Positions 20,598-30,047 of a stretch of 42,500 nucleotides of DNA are shown piece after piece. This DNA is from Symbiodinium natans (taxonomy: Eukaryota > Sar > Dinophyceae > Suessiales > Symbiodiniaceae), in assembly GCA_905221605.1 (NCBI GenBank), contig CAJNDS010000760.1, positions 1 to 42,500 of the forward strand. Reading direction: 5' to 3'. Numbering within the stretch: the first letter of the stretch is position 1; every line of letters starts with the position of its first letter. The position numbers and the translations under genes are program-made. A model generated the notes under the pieces. It ran no database searches and was not told the origin of the DNA. It saw only the letters and a program-made list of their open reading frames with translations.

Positions 20598-20690
20598 CGA
20601 CAGCAACACAGCACAACAGCAGCATAGCACACTTACAGCATTACAGCACTGCACAGCACTACAGCACTGGAGCACCACAGCACTACAGCT
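20598..20690. repeat. Imperfect ACAGC simple repeat
   Basis: Repeated CACAGC / TACAGCA / CACTACAGCACTGGAGC words over about 90 bp. Confidence 0.8.
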
Positions 20691-20849
20691 GGGTGTAGGC
20701 ACGCGTAAGCCCGTAAGCACAACTCTACAGCCAGGTGGCAAGAACTTGACTACCGCCAGGTTGCGCAGGACACTACGGAAAGTGTAGGTGGAAGCGCCGA
20801 CCTACTTGCTGCCGGCCAAAAAAACACGGCGGCGCTTCGCCGCATACTT

Positions 20850-21030
20850 TCTCGAGCCCTCCTAGCCTCCTCCTCCCTCCTCCTGGCAGCCTCTCGGACC
20901 GCCTCTCAGGCCTTCTTGGCCGCTTGCGGCCGCTCTGGCCTCTGGCCTCGTTGGCCTCTTGGCTCTCTCGGTGGCCTTCTTCTTCGCGGCCTTCGCGGCC
21001 TCTTGTGCCGCTTGGGCCTCTTGGACCCGA
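20850..21030. repeat. GGCC/CCTC low-complexity tract
   Basis: Dense CCTCCTCC, CTTGGCC, GGCCTCTTGG and GCGGCC words. Either strand reads as low-complexity protein (Ala/Arg/Glu-rich on the minus strand), which explains the open frames here. No functional frame can be chosen. Confidence 0.6.
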
Positions 21031-21261
21031 CGGGCAAGCTCTAAAAAAGGTCAAGGCCCGTGCAAGGAAGTGAAACATGCTACAGCAAACAAGCAACGCA
21101 TCACAAAAACCGCCAGCAGCGCGAAACAACCAAACAACAAGAAAGCCAAGAACGTTCTTATCCTAAGGGTGAAACAGGCCCCTCTCAGTTCACGACAAGA
21201 ACGAAGTAAAGACCCCGACAGCACAATGCGTGGCAGGCAAGTGCGTCACGGACATGCAAAA

Positions 21262-21500
21262 ACCTTCGGCGAAGGGGGCTTCAAAGCCGAAGGCTTCGAA
21301 GGGTGAGGACGAAGGCTTCGAAGGCTTCGAAGGGTAAGGACGAAGGGCTTCGAAGGCTTCGAAGGTTAGGACGAAGGGGGCTTTAAAGGCTTCGAAGGCA
21401 AGGACAAAGGGGAAGGGCTTCAAAGGCTTCGAAGGCTAAGATGAAGGGGCTTCGAAGGCTTCGAAGGTAAGGACAAAGGGGGAAGGCTTGGAAGGTAAAA
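21262..21500. repeat. CTTCGAAG minisatellite
   Basis: About ten irregular units built on the palindrome CTTCGAAG, mostly GGCTTCGAAGG joined to TAAGGACGAAGGGG. Unit length is about 27-36 bp and drifts. No coding role is seen. Confidence 0.85.
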
Positions 21501-21530
21501 GACGGGGGCATCTCCAAAGTCTTCTCTAAG

Positions 21531-21715
21531 TTTCGAAGAATAAGATCCAAAAACGAGATCCACAAACAAAACAAGATTCGAGGGGGGGAGGGAGGTGGAA
21601 TTTAGAAGAAGTTCATTCTCTCTCATCTTCAAAAAGAAATTACAAGCCTTCGAAGAACAAGAAATTAAGAGGGTGAAATTTAGAACAATTCTTTACTCTT
21701 CTCTTCTACAGGCTT
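21531..21715. repeat. Dispersed short repeat, two units
   Basis: Two units resembling the elements at 40870-40925 and 42025-42500. Each has TTCGAAGAA(T/C)AA, an A-rich stretch (AACAAAACAAGATTCGAG), a G-rich spacer and then GGAATTTAGAA / GAAATTTAGAACAATTC followed by TTCTCTCT. The palindrome GAATTTA...TAAATTC seen in the later copies is decayed here. Confidence 0.65.
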
Positions 21716-21748
21716 CAAAGAACAACAAGAAACTGAAGAGCAAGGTTC

Positions 21749-21834
21749 GGGGGGGGGGGGGTTCGAACCTGGGTTCAACCCAGGTTCGAACTCCCGGCCC
21801 TCCGGGGGGGGGGCGGGGGGGGGGGGGGGGGGGG
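21749..21834. repeat. Poly-G runs around a 31-bp palindrome
   Basis: G13 at 21749-21761, then a perfect odd-centred palindrome 21761-21791 (arms GTTCGAACCTGGGTT and its complement around one C), then G10 at 21804-21813 and G20 at 21815-21834. The palindrome is a variant of the AACCCAGGTT array motif. Long G runs may be partly mis-sequenced. Confidence 0.85.
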
Positions 21835-21875
21835 TGGAAACAACAACATCGAGAACCTGGGTTTAATTTTTTTTT

Positions 21876-22330
21876 CCGAGTTGAGCGAACAAATGCGATC
21901 CACCGTCTTGGTGTTTGGGTTGTGAAAACCGTGCCTCTGTACTGGCACTCCTGATGGCCCTCTTGGCCCTATGGTACAGGGGGAGGAAAGAACCTCCTCC
22001 TAGGCTACCATCCTCTTTGGGATGCTACCAGAGGTTGTACCTCAGGAGAGAGGATTGAACCTCCTGGCAAAAACACCTCAGGTTTTGGTGCAAGGGGTGC
22101 AAACCGTGAGGGGAGGGCCAGGGGTGCTCTCTGGCAGCGAGGATGAACCTCTGCTTTCATCTTCTTTGGGATACTACCAGAGGCTGGTACCTCACGAGAG
22201 GTTAGGAACCTCCTGACAAAAGTTCCCTCACTTGGTGCAGGCTGACAGAGGGAGGCGGTCAGGGTTCCGCTCCGGTAGCGAGGATGGTACCTCTTGCCTT
22301 TCCTCGCTGGGAGGATGCAACCTCCTAGGC
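21876..22330 (-). promoter_or_regulatory. LINE copy 1 3' UTR with micro-palindromes
   Basis: This non-coding 3' region contains eight GAGG-N5-7-CCTC foldbacks: 21983-21996, 22031-22043, 22050-22063, 22139-22151, 22180-22193, 22198-22212, 22280-22293 and 22311-22324. Almost all have A just before CCTC. The terminal block next to poly(A) (CCGAGTTGAGC ... TCCACCGTCTTGGTGTTTGG) is shared with copy 2, the truncated tail at 30155 and the short element at 30413, so it is the likely RT recognition end. Confidence 0.75.
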
Positions 22331-23819
22331 TGCATCAGCTGGTGGCTCCCTCAAGGGGACCAACTCCCAGCGAGGCTCTTCCATGATGTTGCCGAGGGGT
22401 CGTGCTAGCCCATAGTCCGGTGAGGGCAACTCATATAGGACTTTCATGTCAATGAGAGCCTCGACAAACACCATGTCCATGTTCTTTAACTCCCACAGCA
22501 ACAGGCTTGCCAGCATGGGGACGCTAGCATGGTGGAGGCTGACCCACCTCCTGACTTTGTTGCTTAGGGTGGGGGAGTCTTGGTCGAACCACCGGAAAAA
22601 GGAGACGAGCCGGGTTTGGCTGGCGAAACCGTAGTGTTCCCTTGTGCCCCAGTTGGCTACGTCCAGGGACGTTAACCGGTGGTACTTGGGCATTCCCAAG
22701 TACCCCCAGTTATGCTCCCCTTGATCCCGGGGATGGAGGTACCCCTCCGGAAGGCGTAGTCCTGACCAGAAGCACAACATAATGCACATCTGGAGGAACG
22801 AACCGTCGGGTGTTGGGCGGATGGGGGCCACCATCCGCTCAACTGTGAAGGCCCTCAGGTCCTGGGCCGGGATCCCAGGAACCTCGACCGCAAAAAGCTC
22901 CCACTCGAAGTGGCCTCTTGGGGGCCCACCTTCAGGACCCAGCGGGGTTCCCGGTCAAGGGTGTAGCACACCCTTGACCCCCCCCGAGCAAGCATGGTCA
23001 GGAACCGGGTTTTGCCCTGGACCTCATAGGAGGCCCGGTCGGGCATCTGGTTTGCTAGGCCATTGCCTCGACCTCGGCTGCTTGCTCGGAGGATGAGGTT
23101 ACCTCCCTCGTTCGCTGGCCTATTGCCCGTGTTGAGGTCTGCCGGGGGCTCTTGGTCCCTTGGGTCCTGCTCCTCGACTGGGGCAGGCTCCTGGCTGGTT
23201 TCGGAGGTATCCCCTCCTGAGCTCTGGGCTTGGTCCCAGTCTCGGGTGGCCCCCCACCAGCTGGAGGACCACCCTCCGGACCAGTGCTCGTCCCCCCATT
23301 GCTGCCATCCTTCCCACTCTTCGTGCCCCCATCCAGGGTGGGCAGCACGTTTGGCTGGCGGAGGCATGGGCGGGACCCTTTGGGCTGCTTCGGAGACAGC
23401 CTGCTGCCTCTGGGCCCTGGCTTTCTTACCCGGCCTGTTTCTTTGCCTCTGCAGGGTGTAGTCGTCTACAAACCTCTGTGCCGGGGTCCTGCGCTCGAGC
23501 AGGTACTCTCCCTTGCCTTGGGCTTTGCCGGGCTGCCTGCTCGGAGAGGAGGAACCTCCCTCTGTCTATTCTCCCAAGCCTCTGCCTCCCGAGGCTGCCC
23601 CTCCCCTGCCGGTGGTGCGGGTGGCAGTTCCTGGTTGTCTTCCTCCCTGGTCTCGGCAGGGGCTGTGTTGGAGGAGTGAGTGTCGTCGCTGGCGGGGTGG
23701 TGTAGAGCCTTTGGCTCCGGGGAGGCCCCACCCTCCGGCTTTTCTTCTTCACTCTTCATTGGGGCTTCCTGGGCCTTCTGGCCCTGGGAGGGCAGGTCCT
23801 CCTGCTTCATTTCCGCCAT
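22325..23819 (-). pseudogene. LINE copy 1 ORF3, broken
   Basis: A third frame that starts with ATG at 23819, 71 bases before ORF2 ends, in a different frame. It begins MAEMKQEDLPSQGQ, an acidic and proline-rich disordered region. After a frameshift near 23500 it continues RRTPAQRFVDDYTLQRQ, then a Trp/Gly-rich block (GHEEWEGWQQWGDEHWSGGW) and SYEVQGKTRFLTMLARGG. A second frameshift lies at a C-run near 22925, after which it reads GHFEWELFAVEVPGI and a globular-looking C-terminus (FLQMCIMLCFWSGLRLPEGY, VRRWVSLHHASVPMLASLLL), ending PPADAA and stop at 22325. No domain is recognised. Copy 2 lacks this whole region. It may be an acquired gene or a subfamily-specific ORF. Confidence 0.6.
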
Positions 23820-25683
23820 TGCGCACGGAGGGGTTGGGCCCTTCTACTGGCCTGACTGCCTGTGCTGGCTGAAAAAGGCTGCGGATGGGATTTGTTGCTT
23901 CTGGCTTGAAAAGCGACTTACACCGGGAGTCCTTTTTAAAACAACAAGCAGCGGCAAGTTTTTGCGAAACCGTTCGGGTTTTTAGGGACAGCTGACCACC
24001 ACAACCCTCGCACACCCAAAGCTGCCTAGTTCCTAAAAGTTTCAAAACATGCGTAACATGAACCCCCTCAATCACAACCCTCCCTTGATGCACACATTGG
24101 TGTGCTGCCAGCGCCTCTAAGGTCTTGCGGTTTTTCGTGTGCAAAAGTTTTAGCTGGCACTGGGCACACCGGAGGTTGAGACCGTCCCACTCCCAGGCAT
24201 GTATGGATTTGGTCCGGACCAATTCCTGGAACCATTCCTGCTGGGTGGTGGTGTGGCCACGGCCTATGTTGGATCCAACCCGCTTTTTACAGGGCCTTGC
24301 ATTGGCCTCGGGGTTTTTGCGGGCCTGCTTGTCCTGCAGGAAGACCTTGTAGACTGGGTGTTGGTTCTCGCCTACAGCGGTGAGGATCTTTTCAGCCCTG
24401 CTCGCCAGGAACTCTTGGGCTTTCTTGCTGCAATGGTCCTGATACTGACTGGCTGCTCGGGCCTCGGGGCGGGCCAGCTCGGCCGCTTTTTCCCCACACA
24501 GTTTGTCTGCCAGGTCATTGACCTGTTGTCTCCACGCGTGTTCCGCACCGACCTTCCGGAGGAAATCCTCCTCTGAGACATGGGACGGGACCCATTTCAT
24601 TTTGAGGCGGTCGACCTCCGTAGCTTGTAGCTCCCACCAGATGTCACCGTGTGTTTTCCCCGGTTTTGGGTTGCGGACACGTTTCGGGACACCAAGGCAA
24701 TCGAGTGTCGTGTCAACTGGGCCTTTGGTGTATCGGGCTAGCTGCAAAACTGCATACATCTCACCCCGAAAAACCGTCTGAGGTCCTGGGACTTGACCGA
24801 CGATTGCCCCGACCTGGACATACTCTTGGCCCTGCTTTTTACAGGCCACCACGGCGTATGCTACCTTCCTGAGTCTCGGGTCCGCCGTGAAAGGGCCCCC
24901 GCTAGCATCTGTGCCGTAGACAAGCTCCGGGTCACTGAGGGGCTCTTTGTTTGCCCACATGCCCAGGAAGGTGGGCTTATCTTCCTGGGGAGGTGGTACC
25001 TGCCAGTCGGGTTTGGGCGGGAGTCCCCTGGTCCACAGTGATCGCGGGCCTTGGGCCCTGCCTTCTTGGAACCATGCTGGCAGCTCCCAGTTCTGGGCTT
25101 CCCACCAGGCACAATCCAAGAGCACATGCTCCCAGTCTGCTTCCTGGTGGCACCGGGGGCACACCTTGACGGCAGAGTTTTGGCTACACACCAGGGCTCC
25201 TTGCCAAACACACCTCAGGGCTGAGGCTTTCGTGGTTCGCCCTTCTTTCTTAAAACCCCCCAACAGTTTCCTCCCAACTGTCCAATCTACTCCCCCTTTT
25301 AGCTCAGGAGCAGCGATGCCGGTGGCGATACGGCGGTCCATTTCTTCCTGATAAGTTTGCTGGAGGAGGTCAAGGACACGACACTCCTGCTGTGGGGTGT
25401 GCATGGTGTGCCTGGCGCCCCGGGTGTCCAGCCACTCATCACTGTCCCTAGGCTGCCAGCCGAGGTCGAGCAGGTATGCAACGGTAGCCGCAAGAGGGCC
25501 TTTGACCATTTGCCACCTGCTGCTGGCTTCCTCTAGTTTTTGGACTGTAAGGCCCCAGGTTCTTTCCAGCAGGTCTTCCTTTCCGGTCCACCTTTTCTTG
25601 AGCTGGAACCAGGCTTCAACCTGCTGGACCATCAGCGTGCGACCCGGATCCTGGTACCTGTCACTTACAGAGGATAGCGCCAC
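23749..25683 (-). pseudogene. LINE copy 1 ORF2 C-terminal half: zinc knuckle, RNase H
   Basis: 644-residue open frame continuing ORF2 after a frameshift near 25675. Residues 175-191 form a zinc knuckle (CPRCHQ ... WEHVLLDC) like that following the RT of many LINEs. Residues 255-395 are an RNase H domain: GTDAS (D259), RGE (E308), D328 in TTLDCLG and D390 in QQVNDLAD, so all four acidic residues appear present. Residues 505-535 (CAQC ... HQCVH) and 555-565 (WVCEGCGG) are further Cys/His clusters, probably nucleic-acid binding. RNase H would remove RNA from the RNA-DNA hybrid. The end overlaps the start of ORF3. Confidence 0.85.
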
Positions 25684-26840
25684 CTCTGGTTGCCCATTTT
25701 CTGTCTACCACACTGCTCAGCCAAGGCGTTCCCGAGCTTGTGTCTCCGGGCGGGCGGCATTCCCTGGGCTTGGTGGCCCCAAGTGAGGACGGAGGCCACC
25801 CCTCCCCTGAAGAGGCGGACTTTGGCCGGGACACCCGGGACTCGGAGTTGTTTCAGCTTTTTCTGCCGATGGCCCGCTTTGTGCCTGCGGGCTCGTTGCA
25901 CCTTGACCCGCCTGACCCGACCCACGGCACAGTCCAGGCCTAAGTCTTTCATGCTGTCACAGATAGCCGGGTCCCCATCTTTGCGCAGCTTTTGTAGTTC
26001 CCTCCTGGCTTCGGCAGTGGTGCACAGGAAGCCTGTCTTCTTCAGGGACAAACGGAGGTCACTACCTTCCAGAAGTCGGCGAAGGGTTTTGTAACCTTCA
26101 TAGACCGCAAATGCTGCCTGCTCGGGATGTCGCGCTTCGAAATCCGCTCCAATATCATCGACCCAGGTGTCCAGGGCGGTGATACTGTGGAGCTGAGCGG
26201 CCTCTTGCATTATTGGCTGGAGGTAAACCCTGGCCATCATTGTTGCGAACGGGCACCCTGCTAAGATGCCCCTCGCAGGGAGGATCCCCTCCGAGAGGAG
26301 ATCCTCTGCCACGAGATATCGCGTTCCCCGGTAGACTTGCATGACCAGGAGGGCTATAGCTGGCGGGAAGCCGGTCGCCACTATCCGCTCCTCCAGTTTG
26401 GTCCAGTTGACACTGTCATAGAAAGTCTGCAGGTCCAAAAGGACCGCACAGGCATGCTTGTTAGCCGCGCGGCTAACTTCTCCCCTCAGGAGTCGCTGCA
26501 TGCCTGTTTCTAGACAGGTATTGCCCGGGGAGGCTTTATCCCATGGGAACTGCTCTGCAGTTTCTCGCATCCATTTCTTTACAACTTGCGCCCTGCAGAA
26601 GCACCAAAGCCGATAGGTGATGGATGTGAGGGTTATAGGCCTTTCTATATCAGCATTCTTGGGTAGGAGGGCCACATGGTGCACCTGCCAGTGCTGTGGC
26701 GCCACTCCTGTGGCTTCAGCCAGGTTCAGGGCTTGGGTGAGCTGCTCATAGGCCGGCTCAGGGAGGTTTTTGAGGGCAGCATAGGTGAGCCCATCAAGGC
26801 CTCCTGCTTTGTCAGTGACAGTCTTGAGGATGGCCTCCAA
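25665..26840 (-). pseudogene. LINE copy 1 ORF2 reverse transcriptase
   Basis: The frame carries the RT palm and fingers. RPITLTSITYRLWCF is in the fingers, LLDLQTFYDSVNW is motif A with the first catalytic Asp, and GILAGCPFATMMARVYL corresponds to motif B. DTWVDDIGADF is motif C with the two catalytic Asp (WVDD in place of YADD), and SLKKTGFLC is motif D. The thumb follows (RVRRVKVQRARRHKAG). The catalytic residues are intact, unlike copy 2 which has a 38-bp deletion between motifs B and C. Frame changes at both ends (near 26830 and 25675) separate it from the endonuclease and RNase H parts, so the polyprotein is not continuous. Confidence 0.9.
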
Positions 26841-28594
26841 CAGCTGTTATTTGAAACAGCTGGGAGGACTTTGCAGCATCCAGCAGGGTCTGGCTAATCG
26901 GGGGGGATGTTTCTACCTCTCCCCAAATGGCGACCCATTGCTTCCTCCTGGCCCCTGGGCGCTCCTCGCCCGGGAGGTTCTGGAAGGGCCGATCCAGGAC
27001 TCTCTCACTCTTCCTGAGAGAGCTGTAGAGAGGCCGCATCCCTTTTGCTAATCCCGATTGGAGCCAGTCTTTGTACTGTGCCTGCTGTTCCTTGGCTCTC
27101 TGCATTTGGAGGGCCGCCTCCTTGTGTCTGGCCTCAACACTCAAGGACCTCCACTGTGGGGCTGTGGTTTCACATTGCCTGTGCAGTTCTGCGAGGAAGG
27201 CATCACCTTCAGCAATGTCTGGGCAGGCTGGGAGAGTGCCTAGGTCCGGTAGATACTGCTGGGAGGCTGGTACCTCTTCCAGGATTCGCGCAATGCGTGC
27301 CCACCAGCCCACTGCAGATCCTTTGGGGGCAGTGGAAGGGCGCTGCAAAACCAAGGGCCCCCACTGGGCCTGCACACACCACCCTCTGCCAGCCCTCGGA
27401 GCTTCGTGGCAGTGCTCCAGGCTGGCCGCCCAGGTTGCCAGTTTCCAGGTGCTCTGGTCCTCTTGGGCACAGGTCCTGTCCATTATGGCAAAATGGGAGG
27501 GTTGGACCTCTGGCCATTCCTGGTTTTTGAGGTCTGCTGCGAGTTTCGGGAACTGGGGAAGCTTCCAGGCTTTCCACTCGCTGGCACCATCCTTGATCTT
27601 GAGGTGCAAGGCTGCGTGTGGTTTCCACGGGACTGCCCAGGTAGCAGACAACTCCGCCAGGGCTTCCAGGCTCCTACTCACTACCCCAAAATCCAGCTCC
27701 GCCCCATGGTTGCAAGTAGCTTCTCCAGTGGCTACCATTCTCCCCCGCATGACCTGAATCAGGGCTGTGTCCTGAACTTCAGTCGGGTCCAGGTTCCAGT
27801 CCCCCAAGATGACCCAGGGCTCTGGGAGGGTCCGCACGAACGCCACCAGAGAGGATAGCACCTCTGCATTTGTGGGGCCATTTAGGCCTTCTGTGTCTCT
27901 CAGGTAGAGGGACACAATCGTGTAGTCCCACCGTCTTTGCCTCAGACCTACGGCTGTGTAGCCCGCCCCTTTGCATTGGTAGGTGGCTTTCTGCCCACAC
28001 ACCGCTATTTTTGGGAAAGGCACAAGCAGTGCCCCCCAACCTTGTGCCCTTGTCCGACAGGGAGGCCGGCTCAGCATAGAGATCCCAGCCTAGGGATTGC
28101 AGTGTGGCTCGCCTGCCGTGCAGCATTTCTGGTGTGAGGTGGGTCTCCTGCAGGCACACCACCTTTGCTTTAGAGGAGGTTACCCACTCCAATGCCCCGT
28201 TGTTAAAACTGGTGACATTGGCACTCATAATGCTGAGATACTGGTCGGGTGAGGCAGAAGGCTTAACCTTCTCATGGCTGGGCGCTTCTGAGTCGGTGCT
28301 CTCGCCATGCACAAGGTGGTCTTCGCGGTCCTGCTGGCCCAGCGCCTGCTGCGGTGGCAGGGGCTCCTTTCTTTTGGGGAGCTCAGAGGCTATCACCTCC
28401 TGTGCCTGTTGGATGGCTTTTCCGGTGATATCCTCTCCTTGCTCTAGGGCTTGCAGGACCATCCTGCACCAACCCCATGCCAGGGAGTCCTCCGCCATCT
28501 CCTCCTCTTGGGCTTCTATGAAGCTAAGGAGGGTGGCCTCCTTCGCCTGGAAGGGGCTCTCGTGGCCTCCAGGAGGCTGACCACCTCCTGCCAT
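26812..28594 (-). pseudogene. LINE copy 1 ORF2 AP-like endonuclease
   Basis: The N-terminal part of ORF2 spans two frames joined near 28020. SIMSANVTSFN and VCLQETHL (metal-binding Glu) are in the first frame. WVILGDWNLDP (Asp/Asn pair), AELDFGVVSRS and PWKPHAALHLKIK (terminal His) are in the second. These are the signatures of the exonuclease-endonuclease-phosphatase fold that nicks target DNA in LINE transposition. The frameshift lies between GVW and QKATYQCKGAG, which copy 2 reads without interruption. About 100 residues of Glu/Gln-rich sequence precede the domain (SPFQAKEATLLSFIEAQEEE). Confidence 0.85.
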
Positions 28595-29067
28595 GTCATC
28601 TCCGAACCCAGCTCCTCTGGGCTGCAGAGGGAAGGTTTCACCTTCTGGACTTCCTCATGCCTTTGTGGTGGGGGGGAGTCTGGTGGAACCAGAGGGTTCC
28701 CATCAGGGTTCACCTCCCACAGTGGCTTCATTTGTTCGTCGTCTGCTGGTGCCTCATCATCCGTAAGGTCCAGCTTGAAAAACTTTGGACCTGTGATTGG
28801 AACGCTTTCTGGCGACTCCTTTCCAGGCCGACAAAAGTGGCTGGGCTTCTGCCAGCCTTGTTCGCAACCACTGCTGTCTGCAGTAAGTTGTTTCCCCAAG
28901 GCCTCCCTCAATCTTTTCCCATGTAGATTGATGTGAGCACCTTGCTTATAGTATTCAGCACACGCAACCAGGAACTGCTGGGCAGTTCTCAGCATGTGTT
29001 CCAGCCCTAGGCTGGGGTCGCACATTGGCTCTGTGGGGCCCTTGCTTTGGGGCTCCAGGCCCCACAT
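28516..29067 (-). CDS. LINE copy 1 second small frame (ORF1b)
   Basis: 183 residues, in the same frame as ORF1 and separated from it only by a TAG at 29077-29079 and three codons. It begins MWGLEPQSKGPTEPMCDPS, has a helical middle (EHMLRTAQQFLVACAEYYKQG, LHGKRLREALGKQLTAD) and an acidic segment (FFKLDLTDDEAPADD). It ends within the region that begins ORF2 in another frame. No domain is recognised. It could be the start of ORF2 reached by frameshift, or a C-terminal extension of ORF1 made by stop readthrough; copy 2 has the same TAG. Confidence 0.5.
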   Translation of the reverse strand: MWGLEPQSKGPTEPMCDPSLGLEHMLRTAQQFLVACAEYYKQGAHINLHGKRLREALGKQLTADSSGCEQGWQKPSHFCRPGKESPESVPITGPKFFKLDLTDDEAPADDEQMKPLWEVNPDGNPLVPPDSPPPQRHEEVQKVKPSLCSPEELGSEMTWQEVVSLLEATRAPSRRRRPPSLAS

Positions 29068-29076
29068 GCCGAGTCC

Positions 29077-29961
29077 CTAGGCCACCGGGCCCAACCCCGG
29101 TGGGGCATTGGCGTTGCCGGGAGGCATCCCCTCCTGGGAGTGCTCCTCAAGGCCTGGAGGGGTAGGGCCCTCCTGTGTGCGACGTCTCTTTGCTTCTCGC
29201 TCCGCTTTAATCTCATGGAGCTTCTTCTCTTGCTCCTCATTGAGGCTTACCCCCAATTCATGGAGGATGCTGTCAACCTCCATGTCTGCAGCGGATTCGC
29301 AGAAGACTTTCTCTTTGAGTAGGCCTGAGCTTGCCTCTACCGCCTTTTGCGCCCTCTCAGCTTGCTCATTCAGCACGATCATTTCTTGTAGAAGCTGCCT
29401 TAATGACTCCTTCGCCATGTCGATTCGCTTCTGCAGGCCAATCTTTTGATCGGCAATGTGCTTGAGCTTGCCAGCGGCGCTTTGCCAGCCCTGGCTGGCT
29501 TGGCTTGCGGCTTGGGAGGGCGTAACCTCCTGACTGGCCTTGAGGCCTTTCAGGTAGGCTTTAACCTCCTCCGGCAGGGCGGCTTCATGCTTCTGGCACA
29601 GGTCTGTGAGGTCGTCCACCTCCTCCTTGACCTGTGCCTTGGGTGGTTTGTACCCTGCTTCCTGGAGGTTCTTCTGCACCTCTGTAGGCACATGGTCCCA
29701 TGCCACTCCAAGGGCTTGAAGGACCTTGTTCGGCAGTGGGGTCTTCGGAGTCTTGGGCTTCTTTGGCGGCTGCCAGTAAGCAGCCTCAGCCACTGTGGGC
29801 CATTGTGGCTTCCACTGGCTCCAGGTCTGTCTCACCTTTCGGATGCTGTTTGCCCAGGGCGTTCTGCACTTCTTGCAGAGCATGTGCGGCTGAGCCTTGT
29901 CCGCCCAAATCCATCCTGTGCAGCTTTTGCCACTGCAACAGATGTACTCGCGGGGGGCCAT
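29077..29961 (-). CDS. LINE copy 1 ORF1, zinc ribbon plus coiled coil
   Basis: 294 residues from ATG at 29961. Residues 8-32 hold C9, C14, C29 and C32 (CCSGKSC ... MLCKKC), a zinc ribbon. A Trp/Lys/Pro-rich segment follows (SQWKPQWPTVAEAAYWQPPK). Then come predicted helices (VKEEVDDLTDLCQKHEAALP) and a long coiled-coil region (IGLQKRIDMAKESLRQLLQE through EMIVLNEQAERAQKAVE). A basic patch (KAEREAKRRR) precedes a Gly/Pro-rich end (PPGNANAPPGLGPVA). This is the layout of LINE ORF1 RNA-binding chaperone proteins, which coat element RNA. The frame is intact. Confidence 0.8.
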   Translation of the reverse strand: MAPREYICCSGKSCTGWIWADKAQPHMLCKKCRTPWANSIRKVRQTWSQWKPQWPTVAEAAYWQPPKKPKTPKTPLPNKVLQALGVAWDHVPTEVQKNLQEAGYKPPKAQVKEEVDDLTDLCQKHEAALPEEVKAYLKGLKASQEVTPSQAASQASQGWQSAAGKLKHIADQKIGLQKRIDMAKESLRQLLQEMIVLNEQAERAQKAVEASSGLLKEKVFCESAADMEVDSILHELGVSLNEEQEKKLHEIKAEREAKRRRTQEGPTPPGLEEHSQEGMPPGNANAPPGLGPVA

Positions 29962-30047
29962 GGCTAAGAGGAAGGCACCTCCGGGCAAACTGTCCTAGGC
30001 TGGCTACCAGGCTAGGAAGGTAGAGACCTCCGAAAACTTCCCTCAGG

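Noticed and set aside
20773-21129. Collagen- or Arg/Glu-rich frames in the GGCC/CCTC tract
   Set aside because: Composition is explained by simple repeats and neither strand gives a preferred frame.
27045-27858. Long + strand frames opposite the LINE ORF2 (also near 34263-34964 and 36073-36695)
   Set aside because: They are antisense shadows of the conserved minus-strand endonuclease and RT frames, which carry all recognisable motifs.
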